Shown in pieces: positions 7,771 to 22,262 of a DNA stretch of 64,000 bases; position 1 is the stretch's first letter; every line of letters starts with the position of its first letter. The translations under genes were made by a program, and so were the position numbers. Under the pieces are notes generated by a model. The model had not been told where the DNA came from. It saw only the letters and a list, made by a program, of their open reading frames with translations, and did not search any database. Source of the stretch: Pseudomonadota bacterium (GTDB taxonomy: Bacteria > Pseudomonadota > Alphaproteobacteria > Acetobacterales > Acetobacteraceae); contig JAJXXT010000024.1 in the NCBI GenBank assembly GCA_021780935.1, forward strand, positions 74,986-138,985. Direction: 5' to 3'.

Positions 7771-9150
7771 TCAGGCCGCCGGTCGCCGGCCGCGCTCGCC
7801 CAACTCCTGCTCGACCACGTGCCCCACGCGCAGCACTGTCGGCTCCTGCCAGGCGTGCCCCACCACCTGGACGCCGACCGGCAACCCACCCTCGCCGAAC
7901 CCGGCGCAGACCGTCAGCGCCGGCAGCCCGGTGAGATTGAACGGCGCCATGAACCCGGGCTTGCCCACTGCCGTCCATTTCGACACCGTCTCGATCTGCG
8001 GTGCCTCGGACTGCGCCCCCGCCACCAGCAGCACATCGAGTTCCGCCATCGCCGCGCGCGTCGCCGCCACCAACTCGCGCCGCCGCCGCAACGCCTGAAT
8101 GTAGTCGGCAGCACTCATCACCGCCCCCATCGCCAGCCGCGAGCGCATGACATCGCCGTATTCATGGAAGCGTTTGGTGATCCAGGGTTCGTGCAGTGTC
8201 CACGCCTCGGCATGCAGGATCAGGCTGTTGGCCGACTGGTAGTCGATCAGCGGCGGTAGCGTCACATCGCGCACCGCGGCACCACCGCAGGCGAGCACCC
8301 GCGCCGCATCCTCCACGGCCCGCGCACAGGCCGGCGTCACCGGATTGTCCTGCTCATGGAAACGCCTGGCCACGCCCACCCGCAACCCCTGCACGGAGCC
8401 CCCGATACCGGCCGAAAAGTCCGGCACCGGAACATCAGCACTGCCGGGGTCGAGCGGATCGTACCCGGCCATCGCCTGCAGCAGCAGCGCGCAATCCTCC
8501 GCCGTCCACGCCAGCGGTCCTGCGTGGTCGAGCGAGAATGACAGCGGCAGGATGCCGCGGCGCGAGCACCGCCCGTAGGTCGGCTTGATGCCCGCCACCC
8601 CGCACAGCGCCGCCGGCCCGCGGATCGAGCCGCCGGTATCGGAGCCCGTGCCACCCAGGATCATGCCGTCCGCCACCGCGACCCCGGTGCCGGAGGAGGA
8701 ACCGGAGGGAAAGCGTGCCGGGTCCCAGGGGTTGCGTGCCGGAGGCCAGGGCAGATCGAAGCTCGGTCCGCCGATCGCGAACTCATGCGTCGCGAGCTTG
8801 CCCAGCAGCACCGTGCCGGCGCCGGCGAGCATCGCCACGGTCTGTGCGTCGGCCGCTGGCACGTGATCCGACAGCAGCCGCGAATGCGCCGTGGTCGCCA
8901 GCCCCGCGGTCTCATAGATGTCCTTGTGGCCGATCGGAATGCCGTCGAGCGGCCCGCGCAGGGTGCGCCGCATCTGCCGCCCTTCCGCCGCGCGTGCCTC
9001 CTCCAGCGCGCGCTCCGGTGTGCGCAGGATGAAGGCGTGCAGCACCGGATCGCGCGCCTCGATCCGCGCGAGGCAGGTCTGCGCCAGTTCGACGGGTGAG
9101 AGCGTGCGTGCGGCGATCGCGCGCGACGCCGACGCAATGGTCGGCGTCAT
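7771..9150 (-). CDS. amidase-signature family hydrolase (AtzE-like length and context)
   Basis: The 459-residue protein has the Ser-cisSer-Lys triad of amidase-signature enzymes: Lys in PIGHKDIYE, cis-Ser in FPSGSSSGTGVAVADG, and nucleophile Ser in GTGSDTGGSIRGPAA. The N-terminus (SPVELAQTCLARIEA) is also typical. Size matches the roughly 457-residue AtzE-type hydrolases. As in that family, a small AtzG-like gene overlaps it upstream by ATGA. It probably cleaves an amide or carboxy-amide at the entry of the downstream PLP/dioxygenase/cyclase pathway. Substrate specificity cannot be read from the sequence. Confidence 0.9.
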   Translation of the reverse strand: MTPTIASASRAIAARTLSPVELAQTCLARIEARDPVLHAFILRTPERALEEARAAEGRQMRRTLRGPLDGIPIGHKDIYETAGLATTAHSRLLSDHVPAADAQTVAMLAGAGTVLLGKLATHEFAIGGPSFDLPWPPARNPWDPARFPSGSSSGTGVAVADGMILGGTGSDTGGSIRGPAALCGVAGIKPTYGRCSRRGILPLSFSLDHAGPLAWTAEDCALLLQAMAGYDPLDPGSADVPVPDFSAGIGGSVQGLRVGVARRFHEQDNPVTPACARAVEDAARVLACGGAAVRDVTLPPLIDYQSANSLILHAEAWTLHEPWITKRFHEYGDVMRSRLAMGAVMSAADYIQALRRRRELVAATRAAMAELDVLLVAGAQSEAPQIETVSKWTAVGKPGFMAPFNLTGLPALTVCAGFGEGGLPVGVQVVGHAWQEPTVLRVGHVVEQELGERGRRPAA

Positions 9151-9344
9151 GCCCTGTCATCCACGCGAAAGACATGGGCGGGTTCGATCTCGCGCGGCCG
9201 CATGCCGCTGGCACGGACATTCTCCATCATCGCGGCGAAGGACTGAAACCCGCTTTGAAACAGGTCGCTTATTTCAGCGTCGGAAAGCTCCAGCCCCGCG
9301 CGGCGCAGCAGGAAGGCGAACTCGGCTTGGCTCAGGCTCGACAT
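9147..9344 (-). CDS. AtzG-like (DUF4089) small amidase partner
   Basis: This is a 65-residue helical protein (FAFLLRRAGLELSDAEISDL, then REIEPAHVFRVDDRA). Its size, the two-helix N-terminal part and the late E-P-A-x-VF segment resemble AtzG/DUF4089 proteins. Those resemble GatC and form a complex with their amidase. The gene's TGA overlaps the amidase ATG as ATGA, the usual arrangement for such pairs. Assignment rests on size, motif and neighbour, so it is moderately sure. Confidence 0.65.
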   Translation of the reverse strand: MSSLSQAEFAFLLRRAGLELSDAEISDLFQSGFQSFAAMMENVRASGMRPREIEPAHVFRVDDRA

Positions 9345-9402
9345 GTCATGGCACCCCCGTTGCGTCCAGCCTGCACGCCGGGCGCGGTCCGCGCAACCGG
9401 GA

Positions 9403-10824
9403 TCAGGCGGACGTGAAGCGCGGGCGGCGGGGCTGGCCTGCAACCTCGTCCATGGCGGCAAGCAACGTCGCTGCCGTCTCGTGCCAGGAGGTCGGGCGGA
9501 ACCGCGCGCGCACCTCCGCCTCCCACGCGGCGAGCCCCTCCCGATCCTCGAGCAGCGTGCGCACCGCCGCCACCGCATCGTGCAGGTTGTCGGGATCGAA
9601 ATAGCGCGCGAGCGTGCCACCGGCCTCGGGCAGCGAGGAGGTGCGCGCCACCAGGCAGGGCTTGCCATGCGCCAGGGCCTCCGTCACCGGCAGACCCCAA
9701 CCCTCGTAGAGCGAGGGAAACACCGTGAACAGCGCCCCGGCATAGAGCGAGTTCAGTTCGGCATCGGTCGGTGAGTCCACATGGCGGATCAAACCATCCA
9801 GCCAGTCTGCGTTGGCAAGCTGGCCCATCAGGTCGTCCGCCAGCCACCCCACGCGCCCGGCGAACACCAGGGTGGGCACACGCTCGCGCGGCAGGGCGGC
9901 GACAAGTTCGCGCCAGACACGGAACAAAATCTGATGGTTCTTGCGCGGCTCGATGGTGGAGACGAACAGCACGTAGCTGCCCGGCGCCGGCAGGTCATCG
10001 CGCTCGACCCCAGTCGGTGGCGAGCCGGAAAACCCCGTGCCGATCGGCAGCGCCGTGACGGGCGCGGGCAGCGCGAAGCCCTCCCGCATGGCAAAAATCT
10101 CGGTATCACGCGCGGTTGAGCGCGAGATCGCGAACACGCGGTCGGCAAGCGGCAGGCAGGAACGCATCCAGTTGCGGAACGTTCTCACCAGGCTCGAATG
10201 GCACCATTCCGGACGCATCACGGGGATCATGTCATAGACCAGCACGCCGACACACGCGCCGCGCCCGCGCACCGCCTCCAACCTCCGCTCATAGAACGGA
10301 TACCAGGGCGAGCCGAGCAGGAGAAACAGGTCGCCGTCCTTGATCTCGTCGAGCGCGTCATCCGTGCCCGCGGCGCCGGCCGTCGCACCACCGCGCAGGT
10401 GCCGACGCAGGTATGGGCCGATGAGCTTCGCGGCCATCCACGCTGCCTCGCTGAAACCCTTCGCGGCATCACGCTGCGCCCGCAATCCGCGCATGAGGGG
10501 AAGCTGCACGGTTGCAGGGAAGCGGAACGCAAGGCGTCGCAATCGGCCACGCAACCCGGAATCCGTGGCGGTTTGCACCACCGTGGTGGTGTGCGCGCGT
10601 GGCAGGGGCCGGTCCATTCGCCCAAAAGTCGCGCGCACCTGCGCCCATGGGATCTCCGTCAGGCGCGGCGGCGCGCGATGGCGGACGAAGCGAACATCAT
10701 CGCCGCCGATCGTCACCAGTTCGCGATAGATTTCATAGGCCAGGCGCTGAATCCCCGAGGGCCGCAAACCCGAGTCCGCGTAGGTGGACAGATCCTCGAC
10801 GTCGACCCAGATGCGGCGGCTCAC
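9403..10824 (-). CDS. GT4-family glycosyltransferase
   Basis: This 473-residue protein has the GT-B fold markers of group-1 glycosyltransferases. Residues about 300-430 hold VLFVSTIEPRKNHQILF (donor-binding start of the C-terminal domain) and FPSLYEGWGLPVTEALAHG (the E-x7-E nucleotide-sugar site). The N-terminal half (RIWVDVEDLSTYAD, GVLVYDMIPV) is the acceptor domain. The GTG start at 10824 overlaps the stop of the threonine dehydratase gene as GTGA. Coupling of a sugar transferase to an amino-acid enzyme is odd. Sugar and acceptor are unknown. Confidence 0.85.
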   Translation of the reverse strand: MSRRIWVDVEDLSTYADSGLRPSGIQRLAYEIYRELVTIGGDDVRFVRHRAPPRLTEIPWAQVRATFGRMDRPLPRAHTTTVVQTATDSGLRGRLRRLAFRFPATVQLPLMRGLRAQRDAAKGFSEAAWMAAKLIGPYLRRHLRGGATAGAAGTDDALDEIKDGDLFLLLGSPWYPFYERRLEAVRGRGACVGVLVYDMIPVMRPEWCHSSLVRTFRNWMRSCLPLADRVFAISRSTARDTEIFAMREGFALPAPVTALPIGTGFSGSPPTGVERDDLPAPGSYVLFVSTIEPRKNHQILFRVWRELVAALPRERVPTLVFAGRVGWLADDLMGQLANADWLDGLIRHVDSPTDAELNSLYAGALFTVFPSLYEGWGLPVTEALAHGKPCLVARTSSLPEAGGTLARYFDPDNLHDAVAAVRTLLEDREGLAAWEAEVRARFRPTSWHETAATLLAAMDEVAGQPRRPRFTSA

Positions 10825-12017
10825 GCCCGCCGCACCGTGTAGCGACTCTCGAGCGCCGCGACGATTTCGCTGGCATGCGCCGAATCCCGAGCCTCGAACA
10901 TCACCTCCAGCTGCGCCGCCTGCACCGAGGGCGAGGCGAACAGCCGATGATGCGAAACATCGATGATGTTGCCGCCCGCACCGCCGATGCAGCCGGCAAT
11001 GTCCGCGAGCACGCCGGGCCGGTCGGGGATTTCCAGGATCAGCCGCGTCAGCCGCCCGTCGCGCAGCAGGTTGCGCAGCAGCACGTTGGCGTGGATGCGG
11101 CTGTCGATGTTGCCGCCGCAGACCGGCACCCCCACTTTCCGCCGCGCAAATCGTTCCGGAAAAGCAAGTAACGCGGCGACGCCGGCCGCCCCGGCGCCCT
11201 CGGCCACCTGCTTGGCTTCTTCGGCCAGCATCGCGATCGCGGCCTCGACGGCGCGTTCCGGAACCACCAGCACGTCGGCGACATGGGCGCGGATCGCGGC
11301 GAACGGCTTCTCGCCCACGTCGCGCACCGCGATGCCCTCGGCGATCGTCGCACCACCGACCGCGACCTTCTGTCCGGCCAGCATCTGCGCCAGGGGTGCA
11401 TAGGCCGCCACCTCGACGCCGACGATCTCGATACCCGGCTTGATGGCGCATGCGGCAACGGCGCAGCCGGCGATCAACCCGCCACCGCCCACCGGAATCG
11501 CCATCATGTCGAGCGTCGGGAAATCGGCCAGGAGCTCCAGCGCCAGGGTGCCCTGACCCGCCATGACCGCCTCGTCGTCATACGGGTGGATGAAGACCAG
11601 CCCCGCCTCGGCGGCGAGACTGTGCGCGTGCTCCGCGGCCTCGGCGAGCGTCTCGCCGTGCAGCACCACCCGCGCGCCCCAGCCCGCGGTGCGCACGACC
11701 TTGGTCGAGGGCGTGTGCCGCGGCATGACGATCGTGGCCTTGATGCCGAGCAGGCCGGCATGGCGCGCCACCGCCTGGGCGTGATTGCCCGCCGACATCG
11801 CAACGACGCCGCGATCGCGCTCCTCGGCCGACAGCAGCGCCAGCCGGTTCGCCGCCCCCCGCTCCTTGAACGCGCCGGTCGCCTGCAGGTTATCGAGCTT
11901 GAGCACCACGTCGGCGCCGACATGGCGCGAGATCGCCGCACACGCGACCGCCGGGGTGCGCATCACGCGCCCCTCGATGCGCGCGGCCGCGGCGCGCACA
12001 TCCGCAAGGGTGATCAT
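10821..12017 (-). CDS. ilvA: threonine ammonia-lyase (dehydratase) with C-terminal ACT domain
   Basis: The 398-residue enzyme deaminates threonine to 2-oxobutanoate with PLP. The PLP lysine lies in LQATGAFKERGAANR, the phosphate-binding loop in PVGGGGLIAG, and SAGNHAQAVA contacts the substrate. The last 75 residues (LILEIPDRPGVLADI onward) form a single ACT domain, as in the roughly 400-residue short-form enzymes rather than the long biosynthetic IlvA. It starts 7 bp after the greA stop and its own stop overlaps the glycosyltransferase start, so it sits in the carAB-greA transcription unit. Confidence 0.92.
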   Translation of the reverse strand: MITLADVRAAAARIEGRVMRTPAVACAAISRHVGADVVLKLDNLQATGAFKERGAANRLALLSAEERDRGVVAMSAGNHAQAVARHAGLLGIKATIVMPRHTPSTKVVRTAGWGARVVLHGETLAEAAEHAHSLAAEAGLVFIHPYDDEAVMAGQGTLALELLADFPTLDMMAIPVGGGGLIAGCAVAACAIKPGIEIVGVEVAAYAPLAQMLAGQKVAVGGATIAEGIAVRDVGEKPFAAIRAHVADVLVVPERAVEAAIAMLAEEAKQVAEGAGAAGVAALLAFPERFARRKVGVPVCGGNIDSRIHANVLLRNLLRDGRLTRLILEIPDRPGVLADIAGCIGGAGGNIIDVSHHRLFASPSVQAAQLEVMFEARDSAHASEIVAALESRYTVRRA

Positions 12018-12024
12018 CGCCGGC

Positions 12025-12498
12025 TCAGCGATAATCGACGGCGAGAATTTCGTAGCTGCGATCGCCGCCCGGTGCCGGTACCGAAACGGTGTCGCCAACC
12101 GTCCGGCCGATCAGCGCCTTGGCGAGCGGCGAGGAGATGGAGATACGCTTCTCCTTGATGTCGGCTTCGTGCACGCCAACGATCTGGTACAGCGATTCCT
12201 GTTCCGTCTCCTCGTCCACCAGGCGGACATGCGCGCCGAATTTCACGTTCTTGCCGGAAAGGCTCGACGGGTCGATCACTTCGGCCGCCGAAACGATCTC
12301 CTCAAGCTCGGCGATCCGCCCCTCGATGAAGCTCTGCCGCTCGCGCGCCGCATGGTACTCGGCGTTTTCCGAAAGATCGCCATGGCTGCGCGCCTCCGCG
12401 ATGGCACGGATAATAGTCGGCCGTTCGACGCTCTTGAGCGTGCGAAGCTCGTCCTCCAGGCGCTGAAGTCCCGGCGCGGTCATGGGAAATTTCTGCAC
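12025..12498 (-). CDS. greA: transcription elongation factor GreA
   Basis: The 157-residue protein has the GreA coiled coil ([18 protein letters not shown], then [19 protein letters not shown] with the acidic tip D-L-S-E-N-A-E) and the C-terminal globular domain ([18 protein letters not shown]). It rescues backtracked RNA polymerase by stimulating transcript cleavage. The GTG at 12498 was chosen: GAGG lies 6 nt upstream and the length equals the family norm. A TTG at 12513 would add five residues. The carA-carB-greA order is common in alphaproteobacteria. Confidence 0.95.
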   Translation of the reverse strand: MQKFPMTAPGLQRLEDELRTLKSVERPTIIRAIAEARSHGDLSENAEYHAARERQSFIEGRIAELEEIVSAAEVIDPSSLSGKNVKFGAHVRLVDEETEQESLYQIVGVHEADIKEKRISISSPLAKALIGRTVGDTVSVPAPGGDRSYEILAVDYR

Positions 12499-12605
12499 GT
12501 CGAACCTCGGCAACTCGCGATTGGTGGCGGGTGTTTCGTTTTATTCCCGGCGTTTCCGACAGCACCGAATGGGCCCGCGACCTTACCCCGCAAGCTGCCA
12601 GTGCG

Positions 12606-15847
<3,242 letters not shown>

Positions 15848-15848
<1 letters not shown>

Positions 15849-17200
15849 CACTGGCCCTCCATCATGGCGACGAAGCGGGCGAAGAGGGGCCGCGCATCGC
15901 TGGGGCCAGGGCTCGCCTCGGGGTGGTACTGCACGGAAAACGCCCGCCGGCCGGGGCAGGCGATGCCCTCGTTGCTGCCGTCGAACAGCGAGACATGGGT
16001 CACACTCACCTCCGCCGGCAGGCTCTCGGGGTCAACCGCGAAGCCGTGGTTCTGGCTGGTGATCGCAACCTGGCCGGTGGCCAGCTCCTTGACCGGCTGG
16101 TTCGCACCGCGATGCCCGCGCGCCAGCTTGTAGGTCCGCCCGCCGAGCGCCAGTGCCAACAGCTGATGCCCGAGGCAGATGCCGAACACCGGCAGCCCTG
16201 CCGCCAGCACGCCCTGGATCGCCGGCACCGCATAGCTGCCGGTCGCCGCGGGGTCGCCTGGCCCGTTGGACAGAAAAACCCCGTCGGGCCGGTGGGCGAG
16301 GATCTCTGCGGCCGTCGTGGTCGCCGGCACCACCGTCACCCGGCAGCCCGCCTCCGCCAGGCAGCGCAGGATGTTGCGCTTCGCCCCGTAATCAACCGCC
16401 ACCACATGCCGGCGCGGCTCGGTCTGCCGCCCATAGCCTTGGCCCCAGGCCCAGCCGGTCTCGTCCCAGGTGTAGCTCTGCGTGCACGACACGTCCCGCG
16501 CGAGGTCCATGCCCTCCAACCCCGGCCACGCCGCCGCCGTTGCCGCCAGGGCCGGCAGGTCGAAACGCCCATCGGCCGGGAACGACACGATGCCGCTCGG
16601 CGCGCCATGGTCGCGGATGCGCCGGGTCAGCGCCCGCGTGTCCACGCCCGCGATGCCGGCGATGCCGCGTGCTGTCAGCCATTCGTCGAGCCGCGCCGCG
16701 GCGCGCCAGTTCGCCGGCGCCGTCGGGTCCTCCTTCACCACCAGGGCGCGCGCCGCGATGTTCGTCGCCTCGATATCCTCGTGGTTCGTTCCCACATTGC
16801 CGATATGGGGAAAGGTGAAGGTGATGATCTGCCCGGCATAAGAGGGGTCGGTCAGCGTCTCCTGGTAGCCCGTCATGCCGGTGTTGAAGCAGATTTCGGC
16901 GGGCAGCGAGGTGCCGCGCGCCCCGAAGCCACGGCCCCAGAACTCCGTGCCGTCCGCCAGCACCAGCGCCGCGGTGGCGCCGCTCGGTGCCATTTCGCCA
17001 GGCTCGGCCGGTGCTGCCGTCTCGCCTTGCAGCTCAGCCATGGACATCCCCGTTGCCTGCGCGATCGACGCCCAATGCCGCGCCGGGATGGCCTCGGCCT
17101 GGCGCCATTTGCGGATCGCCTCGCCGCCGACGCCGAGCAGGCGCCCCGCAGCCTCCGCACCCCCGAGTTGCGACAACACGCGGTCCACATGATTTGTCAT
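15848..17200 (-). CDS. carA: carbamoyl-phosphate synthase small subunit with N-terminal HTH fusion
   Basis: The 450-residue protein is about 65-70 residues longer than standard CarA. Residues 1-62 ([20 protein letters not shown], then [20 protein letters not shown]) look like a YdaS/Cro-type helix-turn-helix. After a short Ala/Pro linker the normal CarA domain begins at [13 protein letters not shown]. It ends with the glutaminase site: Cys in [17 protein letters not shown], and His and Glu in VQYHPEAS. The glutaminase releases ammonia for CarB. No good ribosome-binding site precedes the ATG at 17200; an in-frame ATG at 17254 is an alternative. The HTH may allow autoregulation, but this is inference. 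Confidence 0.93.
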
Positions 17201-17232
17201 AGTGTAGAGGGGTAACGCATCCGGACTGCTCT

Positions 17233-17267
17233 GGGAAGATATTTCCCGGCACATATGACATGCGTCA
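17233..17267. promoter_or_regulatory. inverted repeats in the carA/yqeY divergent promoter region
   Basis: The 119-bp gap between the two divergent genes holds GGGAA-N5-TTCCC (17233-17247) and TGAC-N4-GTCA (17256-17267). Either could be an operator for this shared control region, possibly for the HTH domain fused to CarA. No convincing -35/-10 pair was recognised. Confidence 0.3.
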
Positions 17268-17319
17268 AGTTGGGAACAAATTTACCGTCGCCCCGCGGTG
17301 CAACCTTGCTGGAGTCACG

Positions 17320-17778
17320 ATGTCCTTGCGCGCCGAGTTCACCGAAACCCTGAAATCCGCCATGCGCGCCGGTGACACAGCGCGCGTTTCCACCATCCGG
17401 ATGATCAATGCCAAGCTCAAGGACGCGGACATTGCCGCCCGCCCCAAGGGCGTCGCCGCGATCCCGGACGACGAGATCCAGGCGATGCTCCGTGGCATGA
17501 TCAAGTCCCGCCGGGAGAGCGTGGTGCTCTACGAGCAGGGCAACCGCCCGGAGCTCGCGGCCAAGGAGATGGCGGAGATCGCGGTGATCGAGTCGTTCCT
17601 GCCCCAGGCCATGGATCAGGCGGCGGTGGAGGCTGCCGTTGCCGCGGCGATCGCCGAGACCGGGGCCGCCTCGGTCAAGGACATGGGCAAGGTCATGGGG
17701 CTGCTGAAATCCCGCCACGGTGCCGCGCTCGACATGGCGCTGGCCAACCCGATCGTACGGGCCAAGCTCGCCGGCTGA
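17320..17778 (+). CDS. GatB/YqeY-domain protein
   Basis: The 152-residue protein matches YqeY in length and in features: LRAEFTETLKSAMRAGDT, TIRMINAKLKDADIAAR, a Lys/Arg-rich helix around IKSRRESVVLYEQGNRPELA, and an end KSRHGAALDMALANPIV. The C-terminal part resembles the tRNA-binding tail of GatB. Its cellular role is not settled. GGAG lies 5 nt before the ATG at 17320. The stop overlaps the dnaG ATG (TGATG), giving a yqeY-dnaG-rpoD cluster like those of many alphaproteobacteria. Confidence 0.93.
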   Translation: MSLRAEFTETLKSAMRAGDTARVSTIRMINAKLKDADIAARPKGVAAIPDDEIQAMLRGMIKSRRESVVLYEQGNRPELAAKEMAEIAVIESFLPQAMDQAAVEAAVAAAIAETGAASVKDMGKVMGLLKSRHGAALDMALANPIVRAKLAG

Positions 17779-19649
17779 TGGCGCTTCCAGCCCATTTCCT
17801 GGAGGAACTGCGCGCGCGCACGCCGATGGCGCCGCTCGTTGCCCGGCGTGTGAAACTCACCCGCGCCGGGCGCAACTGGCAGGGGCTCTGCCCGTTCCAT
17901 AACGAGAAGACGCCGAGCTTTCATGTCTACGACAACGGCTTCCACTGCTTCGGCTGCGGCGCCAGCGGCGATGCGATCAGCTTCGTCATGCAGACCCAGG
18001 GTCTCGACTTCATCGAGGCGGTGACCGCGCTTGCCGGCGAGGCCGGGATGGACGTGCCCGCCCCCACGCCGCGTGCCGCCGAGGAAGCCCGCGCGCGGGC
18101 GGATATTTTTTCCGTCCTCGTCGCCGCACAGGAAAGTTTTTCCCGCCGCCTCGGCGCGCCCGAGGGCGCCGCTGGCCGCGCCTACCTGGTCGGGCGTGGG
18201 CTGGACGAGGCCGCCTGCCGACGTCACGGCCTCGGCTGGGCACCGGAGGGTCGCGACGCGCTGATCCGCGAGCTGGCGGGGCAGGGGATGGAGCTCGCCC
18301 AGCTCGTCGAGGCTGGCCTCGCCCGCGCCGCGGACGACAACCGCCCCGCGGCGGATTTCTTTTTCAGCCGCGTGACCTTCCCGATCCGCGATCGCCGCGG
18401 TCGCGTCATCGGTTTCGGCGCCCGCACGCTCGGCGACGGCCAGCCGAAATACCTCAACGGCCCGGAAACACCGGTCTTCGCGAAACGCCGCGCCCTCTAC
18501 GGCCTGGATCGTGCGCGTGCGGCCATCCACGAAAACAAAAACAACAATATCATCGTCGTGGAGGGATATCTCGATGTTATCACCCTGGCCGAGGCGGGCT
18601 TCCCCGGTGCCGTCGCCCCGCTCGGCACGGCGCTGACCGAGGATCACCTCACCGCCCTCTGGCAACTCGCGCCGATGCCGGTGCTCTGCTTCGACGGCGA
18701 TGCGGCCGGGGCCCGCGCCGCCGCCCGCGCGCTGGAACTGGCGCTGCCGAAACTCCACCCGGACCGCAGCCTGCGCATCGCCCGGCTGGGAGGAAAGAGT
18801 GCCAAGGAAGACCCCGACAGCCTGGTCCGCCGAGAGGGTCGCGCCGCGTTCCAGGCGGTCCTGGACGCCGCGCTGCCGGCCGAGGAGGCACTTTACGGTT
18901 TCCTCGCCGAGGGCGTGGGCTCAGGTGCCGAGGCGCGGGCGGCGCTGCGCACCCGGCTCGAACAGGCCGCCGCTCGCATCGAGGACCGCAGCCTCGCCGC
19001 GGAGTTCCGCCGCGCGCTGCTCGACCGCTACTTCGCCGAGCGTCGCGCCGGGCGGTCGGACCGCCTGCCCAATGAACGCGCCGCCGGCCGGCCGGAAGCC
19101 GGGAGGGTGCGATCCGGTATCCGGCCGACGCCGCTCCCGCCGCGTCCGCGTCCCGACCCGGAGGCGGCGCGGCTGGCCCGGGCCGACTGCCTGGCCCTCA
19201 TCCTTTGCCGCCACCCGCGCCTGTTGCGCAGTGTCGAGGAGGCTTTCGCCGTGCTCGACCTGCCGGCCCCGCATGCCAGGCTGCGCGACGCCATGCTCGG
19301 CTGGGCGGATGCCACACATGGTCGTGCAGGCGCTCATCATAAGGAATCGCTTGACACAGAGGAGCTTCTTGCCCACCTGCGGCAGGTTGGATTGGAGTCG
19401 GAGCTGCAGCGCGTTCTGGCCACCTCGCTGCGCTGTGCCGCGCCCGACGCCATGCAGGCCGAGGTCGAGGCCGGTTTCTGGCACTTTTTCGGCCTGATGA
19501 ACCCGGGACGGCTGGAGGCGGAATGGATGGCCGCGACCCGCGAGATGGAGAAACATGTGGATCCAGCGACCCAGCAGCGCCTCATCGCCCTCTCGCTCGC
19601 CCGCGCCAGGCTGCGCAGCGGCGACACCGGCCTTGACCCCGACCTGTGA
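17778..19649 (+). CDS. dnaG: DNA primase DnaG
   Basis: The 623-residue primase makes RNA primers at the replication fork. Residues about 38-62 form the CHC2 zinc finger (CPFHNEKTPSFHV, then FHCFGCGASGD). The Toprim catalytic domain lies near 254-330 (IIVVEGYLDVITLAEAGFPG, then LCFDGDAAGARAAARAL with metal-binding acids). The remainder is a low-similarity, Arg/Pro-rich linker (about 430-460) and a helicase-binding C-terminal helical domain. Its ATG overlaps the upstream stop, and rpoD follows 70 bp after its end. Confidence 0.97.
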   Translation: MALPAHFLEELRARTPMAPLVARRVKLTRAGRNWQGLCPFHNEKTPSFHVYDNGFHCFGCGASGDAISFVMQTQGLDFIEAVTALAGEAGMDVPAPTPRAAEEARARADIFSVLVAAQESFSRRLGAPEGAAGRAYLVGRGLDEAACRRHGLGWAPEGRDALIRELAGQGMELAQLVEAGLARAADDNRPAADFFFSRVTFPIRDRRGRVIGFGARTLGDGQPKYLNGPETPVFAKRRALYGLDRARAAIHENKNNNIIVVEGYLDVITLAEAGFPGAVAPLGTALTEDHLTALWQLAPMPVLCFDGDAAGARAAARALELALPKLHPDRSLRIARLGGKSAKEDPDSLVRREGRAAFQAVLDAALPAEEALYGFLAEGVGSGAEARAALRTRLEQAAARIEDRSLAAEFRRALLDRYFAERRAGRSDRLPNERAAGRPEAGRVRSGIRPTPLPPRPRPDPEAARLARADCLALILCRHPRLLRSVEEAFAVLDLPAPHARLRDAMLGWADATHGRAGAHHKESLDTEELLAHLRQVGLESELQRVLATSLRCAAPDAMQAEVEAGFWHFFGLMNPGRLEAEWMAATREMEKHVDPATQQRLIALSLARARLRSGDTGLDPDL

Positions 19650-19718
19650 CCCCGACTTTTGGCGTATCCTGAACGCCCGTATCCCATCATGACCGCACGA
19701 CGCCCACCGGAGCCCCGC

Positions 19719-21665
<1,947 letters not shown>

Positions 21666-21672
21666 ACTCGCC

Positions 21673-22245
21673 GTGTCGGCTGAGGCGCAGAGTGATGTGG
21701 ACCGCGTCACCGTTACGGTGACGTTCCTGCGGATGGAGGCACCGCCACTGCCGCCCGCACCGCCGCTGCCGCCGGGGGCGGAGGTGTGCCTGCTGCACGA
21801 TGTCGCGCCGGCGCGCTACCGCGATCTCTACGACACCGTGGGCGAGGCCTATCTCTGGTGGCTGCGACGCGCGATGCCGGAGCGTCAGCTCGCCGCACTC
21901 CTGCGCGACCCGCATGTCAGCGTCCGCGTGCTGCTGCTCGATGGTCGGGAGGCCGGGTTCTACGAGCTCGACCGCGGCGCCTGGCCGGCGGTGAATCTGG
22001 CCTATTTCGGCCTCATGCCGCACGCGGTCGGCAAGGGTGTCGGCCGAGCCCTGCTGCGCCACGCGGTGGACACCGCCTGGGCCATGGGTCCGCGCGCCGT
22101 CAGCGTGAACACCTGCACCGCGGATCACCCCCGCGCCCTGCCGCTCTACCGCGCCGCGGGATTTCGCGTCACGCGCACGGTCGAGGAGGAATGGCCCGTG
22201 CCGCGCCGGCTGGGCATGGTCATCCCCGCCCATCTGCGCGGGTGA
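21673..22245 (+). CDS. GNAT-family N-acetyltransferase
   Basis: The 190-residue protein has the GNAT acetyl-CoA pattern: [20 protein letters not shown] (beta-4 plus the pyrophosphate loop) and [20 protein letters not shown] (C-terminal motif). It probably acetylates a small amine or a protein; the substrate is unknown. The first 35 residues are Pro-rich and probably disordered. A GTG start at 21673 lies only 7 bp after rpoD, so expression may depend on rpoD read-through. Confidence 0.88.
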   Translation: MSAEAQSDVDRVTVTVTFLRMEAPPLPPAPPLPPGAEVCLLHDVAPARYRDLYDTVGEAYLWWLRRAMPERQLAALLRDPHVSVRVLLLDGREAGFYELDRGAWPAVNLAYFGLMPHAVGKGVGRALLRHAVDTAWAMGPRAVSVNTCTADHPRALPLYRAAGFRVTRTVEEEWPVPRRLGMVIPAHLRG

Positions 22246-22262
22246 AGGCGGCGGAGCCCGCC

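Noticed and set aside
17778..19649. possible frameshift in the Arg/Pro-rich linker of dnaG (about residues 430-460)
   Set aside because: The frame continues into a normal C-terminal domain; the linker is simply poorly conserved.
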